Origin: Stenopsyche tienmushanensis
Taxonomy: Eukaryota > Arthropoda > Insecta > Trichoptera > Stenopsychidae
Assembly: GCA_008973525.1 (NCBI GenBank)
Contig: WACJ01000518.1
Coordinates: forward strand, 62,001-126,000
Direction: 5' to 3'
Length of the DNA: 64,000 nucleotides
Part shown: positions 41,521-54,000 of the stretch, one piece after another
Layout of the letters: every line of letters starts with the position of its first letter
Numbering within the stretch: the stretch's first letter is position 1
Program-made: the position numbers and the translations under genes
The notes under the pieces: model-generated
What the model saw: the letters and a program-made list of their open reading frames with translations, nothing else
Told to the model about the DNA's origin: nothing
Databases searched by the model: none

Positions 41521-42411
41521 TTAACCCTTATCTGAATTCGCTATTTTTGGCCACACTACAAGCTTCGTGGATCAAATTTGACCCACCCCAGAAAATCAGT
41601 CGATCCAAACATATATTTGTATTATTTGCATTGATACGTATGGGCGTAAAATAAAATAAGCATTTCTTAATAAACTATCGTAATTTAATTTAAGAATCTT
41701 CAAAAATTAACATGAATATAATACAACATTTATTATAGTTTAGAGACTGTTTTTAGTCATATTTCCATTCACATAGGTAGCATCTGGCCTTTTGACAATT
41801 TGAAATACCAACAACGACAAAATGCGATGCTACTAGTCCTTTATACTGTGACTAATGCTTTCCAAAACATTATAGATTTTTCTCTTTAGATCGATAAAAA
41901 AAATTGCATTCACTGTTTTACGATTTAGTATAAATGGTATTACCAGAACCAAACCTATTTTTCTAATATATCTGTTTCTGTTCAGTCATTTTTTCCGGGT
42001 TTGAATCTTTCTAAAGTACAAATCTATTAGAGGAATTAATATTCAATATTGAAATATTATTCATGGCAATCTCTGAGTTCTTCTGGCTATTTTTGTTCCT
42101 CAAAATCAACTACACCTTCAGTACTATTATGAAAATGAATCGGTGCTCCCAGATCTTTGGCTCAAAAAAATCCTTTCATTATTGTTGAAATATTCACTGA
42201 GATGAAAAATTAAAAAATACACTCAATGAAAAAACGCTACGCATTTAATATCGTGGGTCAAATTTGACCCAGACGTCATGAGATGCACTCCAGTCCTCGC
42301 CGAAGCATAATGAAAATACGTACAAGCGCGTTGTTGTAGCATAAAAGCAAAAAATAATAAGAAACGAAATTGTATGCCTCTGGGTCAATTTTGACCCATG
42401 ATACTACTTAA
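41521..42411 (-). mobile_element. piggyBac-like relic
   Basis: It is bounded by TTAA at 41521-41524 (TTAACCCTTATCTG) and possibly TTAA at 42408-42411. The minus strand near 41761-41795 reads QKARCYLCEWKYD, matching the start of the Cys-rich C-terminal finger of piggyBac transposases (RCYLC). A possible continuation, NYNKC, is decayed. Three copies of a palindrome, GGGTCAAATTTGACCC or close variants, lie at 41569-41585, 42255-42270 and 42382-42397; such motifs are frequent near piggyBac-type ends. The rest of the transposase is unreadable. The left and right tips do not match well, so the borders are tentative. Confidence 0.55.
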
Positions 42412-42603
42412 AGTTCAAATCAATTATTCGTCTCTTTATAAATTAATGTTTTTTTATAAAAATATAAATCTATTGCCACGTTGAACCTTAAGTAACTTAA
42501 TTATTTTATTGATAAAAAGTGTAATAAATTAACTAAGGCGAAATTAGCATCTTGTTTGTATTATATATACGTTTATTATGCGTACGTCTATTTAACTTAA
42601 ATA

Positions 42604-43416
42604 CACTCAAACCTCTTTTTTTACGCGACTTTTTTTTGTGCGATTTCGAAGTTATGCGGTTTTTTTAAAGCATTTTTTTTATTTCATAAAGAGTACCTAT
42701 CGAGATATTTTGGATACAATAGGAAATAAATTATCAACACTAACTGACATTTGGAAAAAAATTATAATTTGGAACTGTGTAAATCATATTGTATCTGCTA
42801 TCGCTGAATAACGATCACGCCGTTTATTCTGGTTTAGATTCTTGAAAAAAATGATTTCGGTTTTTTTGCATTCTTCCAAAGTTTTGACGTTTATAAATAC
42901 ATTCTCCAAAGGAATTTCCAAAATTCCAACTACTTACGGAGTTATAGCTATTTTAGTGACGCGGCAACATGGCCGGTTCTACCATAATGAAATCTTTTAA
43001 CGCGTTTTTCTCGAAACTACTTTTTTCAACACGTTTGATATCATATCTCAAGTTTTAATGAATTAATTTACTTCAAACTGGGTACGAATCATTTCTATAT
43101 AAACCTCTATTATTCCTACCAGATTTGTGTCAAAGTGTATTTTTCAACTATTTAAAAAAAAAATTCTATAGTGAATGTCTGGCATTTGAGATGCTAAATG
43201 TCCGACTTCCTTAAAATTTTACCAATGATGCAAGACGTCCTTTAAATGTTTTTTATTAACTTTTTTATGCAATTTTGGATATATTTTATATAGCTATTTC
43301 AAAGTTATGCGGTTTTTAAAATTCATGGAACGCACCTTCACTTTTTCTATGTGAGTCATAGCTTTTTTGTGCGATTTTCCGCGAAATGCATCTACAGCAC
43401 AAAAAAGGCCTAAGTA
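42604..43416 (+). mobile_element. Pogo-type miniature element, copy 2
   Basis: The left end is CACTCAAACCTCTTTTTTTA; the right end inverts to TACTTAGGCCTTTTTTGTGC. Both are flanked by TA (42602-42603, 43417-43418). About 813 bp long, it is twice copy 1, with an extra middle part (about 42985-43340). Shared blocks include GAGATATTTTGGATACAAT, GTAAATCATATTGTATCTGC and GTGACGCGGCAACATGGCCG. No transposase was seen. Confidence 0.78.
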
Positions 43417-43450
43417 TACTATTTTCACAACAATCATATTATTTACTTAG

Positions 43451-43552
43451 ACTCAATAATTTCGTAGGATTTTTTAAAATGAATTGCTGAAAACGACCCC
43501 AAGAGAAACAGAGAAACGTTTATAGAAAAAAAATCCTACGAACTTATTGAGT
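43451..43552. mobile_element. Miniature inverted-repeat element A
   Basis: Arms CTCAATAATTTCGTAGGATT.. (43452-43475) and the inverse ending at 43551 match for about 24 bases with one mismatch. The core is about 50 bp. It has no coding capacity. Confidence 0.65.
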
Positions 43553-43577
43553 GATATTTATAATATTATATAACTCA

Positions 43578-43675
43578 TCAATTAATAAGTTCGTAGAATG
43601 AAAATCTCCTCAAATCTTCCTAAAAATGCAATGTAATGTTTAATAATGTTTTCATCCTACAAACTTATTTAATGA
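43578..43675. mobile_element. Miniature inverted-repeat element B
   Basis: Arms TCAATTAATAAGTTCGTAGA.. (43578-43604) and the inverse at 43649-43675 match over about 27 bases with a few mismatches. The arm core AATAAGTTCGTAG is shared with element A, 26 bases to the left, so these are two related elements in tandem. Confidence 0.6.
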
Positions 43676-43679
43676 TGTT

Positions 43680-44650
43680 TTATATAATACAGACGGGTAG
43701 TTCTATATGCAAAAAGGAATATTGATGGCTGTGTTAACACAAGTCCTCTAGAAAACAATCACAACCATTTGGTAACAGTTGTGCTAATATTCTTAATGCC
43801 AAATTATTTGTCATACTTAATTGCCCAGAATATATCCGATTCATAAATAAATTAACATGAATATCTTGTTTAAAACACATTTATATAAAGCGCTTATGTT
43901 TTATTATATACCAATTATATTGGAGTGTATAAAGAACAGAGGGAGACATAAATTTAGTTTACACAAATATAGATAAGTGCATTTTTGTAATTTCATGTGT
44001 ATTTTTAGAAAGTCCTAGGCTTTGATCGAGTTTACTAAATTAATTATTCTTTTTCATTTAGTGGAATGATTAGAAGTAGTTCGTCAAAGGGATTCATATT
44101 GGGCGAGCAATAGCCCCGGGTGCAGCGCTTTGAGAGGCGCCAGGCACATAAATTCTACATTTGAGCCTAACGTGTAAGCCCCGAGGCACAATTCTTGCCA
44201 CGAATCCATGAAACAGTCCTGAATTCGATTGCTTTCGAAGTAAATTGAACGCAATTATACAGCCCGTGAGGATACGCTTCCAGCGCTTTGATATATATTT
44301 TTGAACCTTTTGCTTAATTTAATTTCCGCCAAATAAATCAACCCCTATTTATAAAACGGCCCGGAAGTTTTAAATATTCGAAATTAAAATTACCGTTTTT
44401 TTCTTTCAGGAATGCGTCAACGATTAATTCAGCGCTCTGCGAATTCGGAGAGGCGTTAAGTGTAACGAGTCTTGTCCATCTTTGCAGATAAGAGATTAGT
44501 GAAGTCTCACGTTCCAGACATTCCTGACAGGCAGACTTCATCCATTCCAAAGCGTTTATATCTTTGAAGAAGCACTTCACGGGCGTGAGTGAATACTTAT
44601 TAAAATACCTGAACGACGTCGTAAAACTCAAGTGAAGTTTAAAACGTCTC
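43680..44650. other. Upstream flank of the MATH-like gene
   Basis: AT-rich to about 44080, then a higher-complexity block (44090-44650). A minus open frame of 104 codons there (44338-44652) matches nothing; given its place next to the gene start, regulatory DNA is the better guess. Confidence 0.35.
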
Positions 44651-44689
44651 ATTACATTAAAAAGAGTGATCTTTCCTTACAACCCCCGA

Positions 44690-44902
44690 TCTTCTTTCGG
44701 AAAGTGTTAATATTGGATGACGCGATGAGCCCAGGCTCGCAGTCGCACTAGGATGTACCAATAATAGGAGTGTTTCTTTCTAATCATGTAGTGACTTTTT
44801 GTTTATTGATGGTTCATACGTTTTGGTTGAATAAAATAGAACAGTGTTGTGTTGTGAAGTGTAGTGAATTCTAAAGCAACTAGTGTAGAGTTTTAAAGCA
44901 AA
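44690..44902 (+). promoter_or_regulatory. Probable 5' leader and promoter region of the MATH-like gene
   Basis: The 200 bases before the ATG are free of recognisable repeats. They contain short G/T-rich runs (GTGTTGTGTTGTGAAGTG, 44843-44860) ending in a strong insect-type start context, AGCAAAATGG. No clear TATA box is seen. ACAGTG at 44841-44846 could act as an initiator, but this is a guess. A non-coding first exon farther upstream is possible: TTTCTTTCAG at 44400-44409 resembles an acceptor. Confidence 0.3.
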
Positions 44903-45077
44903 ATGGCGTTGCTATATCGCGTGGCTCGTTTACACGACCGGGGCAACACGCACGTATTCACGTTCGTGGTGACTCGATCCGTGACAAGAGATCTTGAACG
45001 TGACATCACGAGCAAGGAGCTGGCATGCGGTTTCCAGAAGTGGGCCATCACGTTTTCCAGGACGGACAAAGTTTTAG
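44903..45077 (+). CDS. Exon 1 of MATH-like gene (residues 1-58)
   Basis: The exon is 175 bases: 58 codons from ATG plus one base (phase 1). The donor is GTTTTAG|GTAATA. The frame stays open in the intron to 45139, but the splice restores a MATH strand (KVL-GVYLVW) across the junction. Base composition is clearly richer in GC than the flanks, as expected for coding DNA here. Confidence 0.8.
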
Positions 45078-48000
45078 GTAATATTTTATTTCTTTTGGCT
45101 TTAGTTACATCTAAAAGTATCTTGACTGTGAATAAATGATAATTATCATTTATTTTTTGCAATCTTTCTTAACACATTCGCATCAGGTAACGTCTTTGCG
45201 CGTCTTTCATATACTATCGGTAGGCATGCCTGTGAAAAAAGGGTATAACGCGATAATCGCAACCCGATGAGAATGTGTTAATTGATACTGTCCATATATA
45301 CAAAATGGTTTACCGGATTAATTCGGATATGAACTATAAGAGCGTATAATTTCATGAACGCAAAAATACTATAATTCCTTATCGTGTTTGTATGCTTCAG
45401 TTGATGCGCCGACCTTGATGCGGAATGCATTATAACGCTTTTCTTATAAAACTATATATTTTACTCAAAATCCAATCATCCATCATCCTTAAAAATGAGT
45501 AGAACGTTTAAAAAAGAAAACTTTACCGCCTGAGAAGAGCATATGCTAAATGATATATTTAATCAACGCTTTAAATTCAAAAATATGATGCAAATTTTAA
45601 GCTTAAAAATGCAATTAACTTTAACAACCCTTTTGAATTAAATATACATTTAGATGAAAATCCAGAGAAAATGTCTTTTATTAATTTTTTATAAGCCTTT
45701 GGGGGAAAACTATGCTAAAATTAAAAATAGTTAGCTCAACAAGTCGCGCGACCATCGGCGTTTATACGGTGTTCTTCAACATCAATTTTGTATATGGCAG
45801 AACTTAATTAGATTTAAAACCCCTCAACGCCGAACTACCAAAAGTCTTGCATTTAATTATGTAGAGTTTAAATTAAAATCTCAAATGACCCTTCTTTAGA
45901 AGCCAGAATGGTTAACCTTCAGTTACATTAAATTGAATTTGATGGTGTCTTAAAATGAAATGCATATGAATGTATATTTTAATTAATAAATGCATTGATT
46001 ATTTTTCCATGCATGCAATAAATAGAAGGCTCACCGTTTTACATAAAATTTTAATAATTGTTAATATGTATTTTTTGCAAAATGAATAATGAAGTTTTCC
46101 CTCGTTATAAATAACTAATTGATTGTTAAGAAAGGAGGATTTGAATATGCTAACGAATCATATTTATTTTGACAGCCTGTCATTTAAAGATACGAAATAG
46201 CCTTCAATTTATACGGTGAAAATTAATAATTGTCCAAAGCTCAGTGCGCTATTTAATTTCCCAAAAATATCAAAGGCTTCTGTAGATTAATAAAAAAATA
46301 ACTTAACATTTTGATAGGCTTTTTTTTTGTGAAGCCAAATTTACGTGTCGTGGGTATAAATTATTCGAAGGCCCGGAAGACATAAAAGAAGGAATTTTCT
46401 TTGTTTGCAAATAGGATGCAGCAATATTTCTCCCTTTTCTTTTTCAATATAAATTTTCATCCGAGTATACGAGAAATTGTGGATGTTTCTAAGGGCTTTT
46501 GATTGTTTTATTGTGGAAACCTTTTCTTATAGAAAACCGGATGCAACAATTCCGACGAAACTTGCTATAAATGTTAATAAACCCCTCAAAGATAAATAAT
46601 TTTGCGGTCGATTGATGATAAAAATATATTCAATAAGGAAATGTAACTTTATTATTTCAATGGACTTGTTTTTCTCGATAACTACGTATTCCAACACCCA
46701 GATGTTAAAGGAACACTCTTTTAAATTGAATGTATTTTTTCAGGAGTTTACCTGGTGTGGAGAAATGCCTCTGAGGGGATGAGGGTGTACGTAGATTTCA
46801 CCTTCACTCTCCTCAACAGAGAACACTTCAGCGTCAACGAGGGCTTCTCTGGAAAACAGGTAAAAACATAATATTATCAGAGTATACTTATTGTCGGTAT
46901 ATTCAAAATTTTAGTTGATAATTGATTAATACGTATTCATTTGGGGAAGTGTGGCCTTTCATATTGGACGGGACCCTTTTGCTTTATTAATGTATTCAGG
47001 GATTTTATTAACCTTAACAAAGAAACTATCCATGAATAGATTATTATGTTTTAACTTGCTTAAAAGAGCCGAGCGTATTTAATATTGTTTTAGGTCTCTA
47101 ATTTCAAAGAAATTTACAAAAAGATGTTTAAAAATCAATTACAAAAAATACCAACCGCTTGAAAAAAATATTGTATATATATTAAAGCGGACTAAAAATA
47201 TTATATTTCAAGAGCCCAATTATTCTATTTGATCGATTTCTTTCTTTGTTTTGTAAAATATTTTTTTGTGAGCGAGTCTGCGATCACAATGAACATCCTA
47301 GTAAGACATTGTCCTTTAAATTATGACTAAAATACTTGCATGCACTTCAAGATGGCTTCACACGTTAGTTTATTCGCTATGGGGTTGTGGAAATTCGAAC
47401 AGAGGGAATTAACAAATGACGTTCTTAGTTAAGGTCTTTATTATTGCCCCGAGAGAAGGACAACTGCAAAACCTAGGGATCTAGACAGAAAGAGCACAAC
47501 ATTCCGCGGCCAAGACTGTTGGTCGACTCTTTTCGCCTTTTATGCACAACTGCATTCCAACCTTCACAACAATCAATCTTGCGAATAGTGCCTCCACAAA
47601 TTATGATTTGCCTCACACTACAATATCATATGATGATAATTCTTAAGCATTTTCGCTCCAATTGGGCTGACTACCAGAACCCAACTGAGAAAGATCTCCT
47701 CGGACGACCAGCTCTTTGACCTCACCCTGAAGGAAGATGATCTCCGCGGGGGGGGGGGGGTTCTCTCTTCGTTTATGAACCCCATCAGGGAAGAACCTTC
47801 GAGTTCAAGAAGACGCTACAACAAAGCCTCTACCATCGGGTGGATCATCACCCGCTTGCTCCGAATAACGCACGTTCGCTTGCTTGCTTCTGGTTCCTCT
47901 ATTTGTGTGGATTGATTGAATAAATACATTGTGCGGATTGTTCGACGATTTATTGATCACTTGCAGCGCCTGCCTCATTTCGACCTCTATCACCGAGCTA

Positions 48001-51000
48001 ATGAAATCATAGACGTGTTCCGTCGTTCATCGCAGCCGATTCGCGGGTCGGGACCATTTTAAGGGATTGCGTCGCGATCGTTCTCGGAATCGATCACGCA
48101 AGGCGCCGAAATGTTCTCAACAGCGGGTTCGCGGGCGAACAACGCGACCAAGATAGCCAAGATAGACCAAGATTAGTTTGTTGGAAAAATAAATTCACAA
48201 TGATTGGGTCCGCAAAAAAAATTATTTACGAGGGGGTCCACGAAAAAAAAATGGTCAAGAGGGGAGCCGCGGACTATATAAGTTTATGAAGCGTTGATCT
48301 ATGCAGGGAAGCTCTCCATCTCTGTCTTGAGCTATGCTACGTTCTCTCTCTGTCTCTGTCTGTCTCCGAGCTCAATGTACAAGAGTGCTCTTTCTGAATA
48401 AGTTGAGGGGGGATCGCAGGCCCTCCGATAGTACTCCTTTAGGGGTTAATAATTTCCAAGCATACATTCTGGCTTTAAAAAGTGAGCATTGAGGCGATTA
48501 ATGAAATCCATCATAAAATAAAGCACCCTAACTGTATTAAATTTATAAAGATCATTAAGATTATTTTAACTTCTTTAATCTATTTGCGTTAGGTATGAAT
48601 TTCTATATATAGCCCCAATAACAAAATCAACACTAAATCTGGCATATAAACTACGTTTTTATCCTGATTGAGTCCCTTCTCACTTGTAGAATTATCATAT
48701 CTGGAATTGTGATGTATGAAAAAAAAAAATCAAAATGCGTGAGACTTATTAGCTCCTAAGAAAAGTTGATCTTATGCATTGTTTTTTATCCATTTTTGTT
48801 AACGGAAAATTTTAACTAAAATATGTGGTTGAGTGTTGTGTAATATATAATAAAATAGGCTTACTACAAATGTAGTAGTTGCTTTATGCTGCGTATAGAC
48901 ACACACCCTTTTCTTTTTGACCAACTGCCGGTTGGAGTTTCACTTTTCATAAGGTTCAGGCCAACTTACCTTTACTTGCCTATAAAAGGCTCACATTAAA
49001 AATATTTCACAAAAAAGAAACGGTTGAAGTACAAAATAGTTATTTTGTTACTGTCCATATTTAGCAATTTTTCAAGCTAAGAATAACAAATAATTTTAAT
49101 AAAAAATAACAAATTAGAAAATTTATTCTTAACTTAATTTTCAAATAATAGTTATCCATGTTATTATGATAATAAATTACATTTGTATATGGCAGGGGAT
49201 TAACATATAATATTTGCTATACCATGGTATTCTAGTAAAGCATATGCTTCTCTTATTAATAGGATGATCTTAGTTTGGTCATATTTTCTTAAAATTCCAC
49301 GTCTGGGCTAGAACGTATTAAACTTTATGATATATGGATATTTCAACATATGTAGACATTATTTCGCCATATTTGGACCGTAATGTTTCCAACGCCTCTC
49401 CAAAATGGTATTCCTACTCGAAGAACTTTGCTCACGAGCGTTCATGATGAAATTCGTGGCTGTTGCTTTCAAACTTTCAGAAAACTACATGGAGTGCTCC
49501 GAAGAAACGATCTAAATTCTAAAAGAAGTGTTAAGGTTACTCAGAAACGAAGGACACTAATGCTTGTTTCAAATAACTTTGTTGCTGTAAGAAATGCAAC
49601 TTTGCAGGCGTTGTTACTTAAAAAGTGTATTTTTTATTTTATTCAATAATTTTAACTAGCATCTGCATTATATGCCACCCTTCTTGCAATAAATGTTTCA
49701 TTGTATTTGCATAAATCTCATTTAATCACTCTACAGACGCTATCTTTAGGGGCGCAAATCTCCCTAAGGCAGCCATAAAAAAATAATGATCCTCGCACAT
49801 AAAGAAAGAAATAAAAGCAAGAAATCTGACAAACGTAAAAGGATTTACTGCTTATCTTCGATTCGCAAACTTCCAAAACTTATTGGTTTACGAACTTATC
49901 AGTTCAGAGTGGACGAGCCAAAAAAAATAGCTTCGCAAAATTAAGCTTTAACTACTTGAATTAAAAAGTTATTTCCAATAGATGGCTGGGCAGTCGATAA
50001 AAAAACAAGCGTTTTCTATAAATCAGAATAATTGTATTATTAAAACTTTATTGCTGACAATATTTTTCTTGGGCCCACTTATATAGATTTATTATAGTAT
50101 TGCAAAATGTCTCAAGTATATGAAATATCGATATTCAAATTTAAAAAAACACAAATTTTCAGCTTAAAGCTACATTTCTCACGATTCACATAAATTCGGG
50201 AGCGGTGAAAAATAATTAAAACATTCTGGCAACTTCGCTGTATCTAACGTATTTTTTTCATCCCCTAACAACGTTAATTAAACCGAAGTTTTTAAGGCAA
50301 CACTTGTCTACAATTGGCGGATCCAATATACGAACAAAAAGTAAAAACTCACTCAATGTACGAAATTATAGCTATTTCTTTCGTAAAAAGAGATATAACA
50401 ATAAGAGAGGTCGCGTGTTGCAGACACAGAAGCATCTGGTTACATGAAAGGTCATTTTTTGTTCCTTTTGAAAAACCACCCGGTACGATCTTCAAAGCAT
50501 AAATAGTAAACACGAAAGAAATTGTCCATGGAAGCCCTCTATTTTCATACTTGAATGAACTTCTTTCTACTTTGTAGTCGGTTGTATTATTTTATTTCGC
50601 AGTACCTTATATTGCCATTGAACCACAATTTGAACTATAGCAAAACTATGTTAAAATTCCATTCAGGATTTTATATTATCGATTAAATTATATTTCTAAA
50701 ATCTGATAAAGTTGCTCAAAATAAGTATTTTAAAATTGCATTTTAGGATGGGTAAAAATATATTGCAAATTAAAAATTGCATCAAAATACTAAATTAATA
50801 CAAAAATAATAGTATAGTCAAAGAGGAATTGTGTGCAAGAATCGGTAAAAAATAATGCTCTAATATTTTTACTCAACCATTCTACTTTACATGAACCAAC
50901 ACTGATTAACTCTGTCCGTTTTTATAATATATATAATACTATGTCTAATCCCTCTTTTCTTCATTATCGGTATGGCATCCGATCGCGAGGCGCTGATTCG

Positions 51001-54000
51001 TCATATCAGCGGTCCGAAAAGCGAACCGATTGTACATACAAACCTTATCGCCACTCCGTCCTCTTTTAGAGCTTTTTGCGGCATTTTCTATGATCTGCAT
51101 GATCACGGAAGCAACGTAGCGTCTAAACACTTTCTGTCGTAGTTTTTTTTTTACCATAATAACCGTCATACGTTAGATAGGGTATTTTTGGGACTATATT
51201 TGTATATTATTTTAAACCATACATTATAATAGTATTTAATATATTGTATTTATAATAGTATTAGTTAACTTTGGTTAAAAATAAATTGGATTTTCGCGGC
51301 TTTTAAGTTAGATACTTGCCACGGGCGCTTCATACCCTAGTAACGGCTCTGCTCTCCCTGGTCTGATTTTAAACCATCAAACTTTAAATAGTAGAATATT
51401 TTGGTCTAAGTATTATATAGAACATCGTGTTTAAAAATAACGAACTCTGAATAAAATTTGTTTGAGTATCAACTACAAAATTCATCTTTATGCTATTTGT
51501 AACAGTACCTCCTTATGAAATTTGTTATAAGCGTTGATTTTGATGCAACTTCATCTTCGACTGAATCGCTCTCATTCGCTGGTTGAAATATTGTCCCACG
51601 TTATACTTCTCCCGATTTTAAATTGAATGTCCCGGTTAATCTTAAATTCAACGCGTCTCATAATTCTCTCTGATTTCATACAATACAATAAATAAAAATG
51701 CAATCCAAACTTAATTTATTTTATTGATTCATAGCAGTATCTGACACTTTTCCGTCATAATTTTTTTTTCCGCCAATACTAAAGCAATTTTATAGGACGC
51801 AATTATCATTGCGTTTTGTAGTGTGATTCTGTTTTATAGGAAATATTATGATGCACTCAATATATTTTCATAGACATAGATCACTCATGATCAAATTTCA
51901 GAAATGCATTTGGTTGGAATCCATTTAGTTTATTTGTTCTGCTGAATTGATGGTATACTTAAATTGTATTTATGTAAAACGGGATCCCTTATTGAATTTC
52001 GATATTACACAAATACTTTACTACGTGCCCTATGATATGAAGTTTAAGAGTTAAAAGTTAAAGTGTTGCCAAGATCTTGATAAGTTAATTTCGCTTTAAT
52101 ACTGGTTGGTTATATCTAAAAAGTCGGAAGATCCTATCATGAATAATTATGTGCACTTCTGTAACTTACGGAATAATTATACTAAGCCGTTTAAGAGTCT
52201 TGCTTTCTGGGCTAATGGAAATTCTTGCATTAACGTTTAATCTCATTCTTGAAATCTGCTAAACGAAAATCTTTCATTTTATTTGGATTTATTTTAGCGA
52301 GAGTATTTTAGAGTTCCGCCGAGTTAAAGCAAAGGTTCTATTTCGGCTTATTCAGGGGTGTAATTTTCGGCAAAACCCACGAAGCAAAAAGGAGTCATGA
52401 TTGATGGTATTTGAATAGTTCATCTCTCTACCCTTCGATCTCTCTCCGGGGATCCCTAAAAACAAAATAAATGGACATTCGAATGAAAAACCGGATCTCG
52501 TCTCTATATTCACTTATGGCATAAATTATTTAAGATTTTTTCGCGCGTCTCTTTCGATGAAAATCTGCGGCATGAATACTTCGTTTGAAATTGAAAGGTG
52601 TCTTGATTTACGGGATAAAGTTCTTCGGCGAAATAAAGAAATAAATTTTCCTTCTTTTAGGTGAAATTTACGTTCGAGTCACCAGCACAAGGAAACAGGA
52701 ACTACATTCCCGTGAGCGATCTCTACAGCCGCAACTTTACGGATCCGAATGGAGAATTCCAGCTGGAATTGACCATGGCCAATCTTCGGACAGTTTATGC
52801 AACCGAGTTCCGTTTACCCCCGACCATCTTCGGAGTACATCATTCTTCAGGTAATTAAGCAATATTTTTAGACGGCAAATTAAATAAATTCGCATTCATT
52901 TTACATCGTAAACGAGGAACGATCAAATGAAAATTACAGCCATTTGTATCGACCTTTTGAATATATATTCGAGTTTTTATTGGAGTACTTTTTTTGGGCT
53001 CAATATAAAATTTATTGTCAATATTGGGGAAAAATCCGATGGCAGGATATTCCCTTGGGCTTTCTAATATTAAATGAATCGGAAATTAATTTGTTGACCT
53101 TTATATTACGTTGCCATAGGCTTTCAAATATAATTGATTAAGCATATTCTAAAAATACAGCTTATAATGAACAATTATTTCTAATTTGATTGATCAAAAT
53201 AATTAACAATATGGCTTTTGAAAACTTCATAAAGAAATATTTATATTCAGGCTTCCATATACAGTTTAACATTAAGTCCCTCACCTTCATCTATCAAAGA
53301 GATTGAGACAAAACTCCTGTTAGAAAGGAAAGTCTCGATCCATTCCATTTTTTATTGTCGCAAATAATTTCGCGATCAAACCACGTGACATTAAAATAAC
53401 GGTATTTATTTTGAAAGATATTTTATGGTCGCAAATAAATCAATCATTAATACCTTCCAGTAGAATAGAGGTGGTTGAGTGCTTACTGAAATACTTGCTT
53501 TCTGTCTATTATATTTTATTTACGAAGAGGGAGCTTACAGCTATGAGTCTGCGGGAAGGATATCTTCCCGCAATTACGTCCAAAGGAAGACAGAAAGATG
53601 TCGTTATTAATCTGACAAATTGAATCTGCACATATCTACAGCGGTTTTGCATGGGGATCTAATTTCGCCCACACAACAGATTCTTATGATACAAATGAGT
53701 AATGAAAATATCATCGCAAATACATAATTCAATTTATTCATATGCGTTCATAAATTCGCCTTTTGAGTTTAAATATTCCAATACGAAATATTCAAAGCCG
53801 ATATACTAAATCAAAATTCATTAGCGGCTCTCAGGGCTTAAACTAAATTATACTAATGGAAAATCTGCCATGTTTTCAGAGCAAAAACGTTTTTTTACAA
53901 CAATGTTATATTCGCAAAATGTATGGATATAATTAAGCCAGCTTTTTAAGCCGAAAGAGTGTCTGGCCATGTTTTAAATTTGAACTGTTGTTTTTTCGGC

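Larger units (their letters stand above)
46860..52660 (+). other. Intron 2 of MATH-like gene
   Basis: The intron is 5801 bases. It holds a GC-rich block (47440-48440), a copy of a dispersed repeat (48779-48981) and a hAT terminus (51315-51351). The 500 bases before exon 3 are of higher complexity than the rest, with no identified feature. Confidence 0.75.

Noticed and set aside
44338..44652. 104-codon minus frame just upstream of the gene
   Set aside because: No family likeness, no splice context, and it lies in the probable regulatory region of the plus-strand gene.
44893..45162. 89-codon minus frame opposite exon 1
   Set aside because: A shadow of the plus-strand coding exon, which has better start context and joins to further exons.
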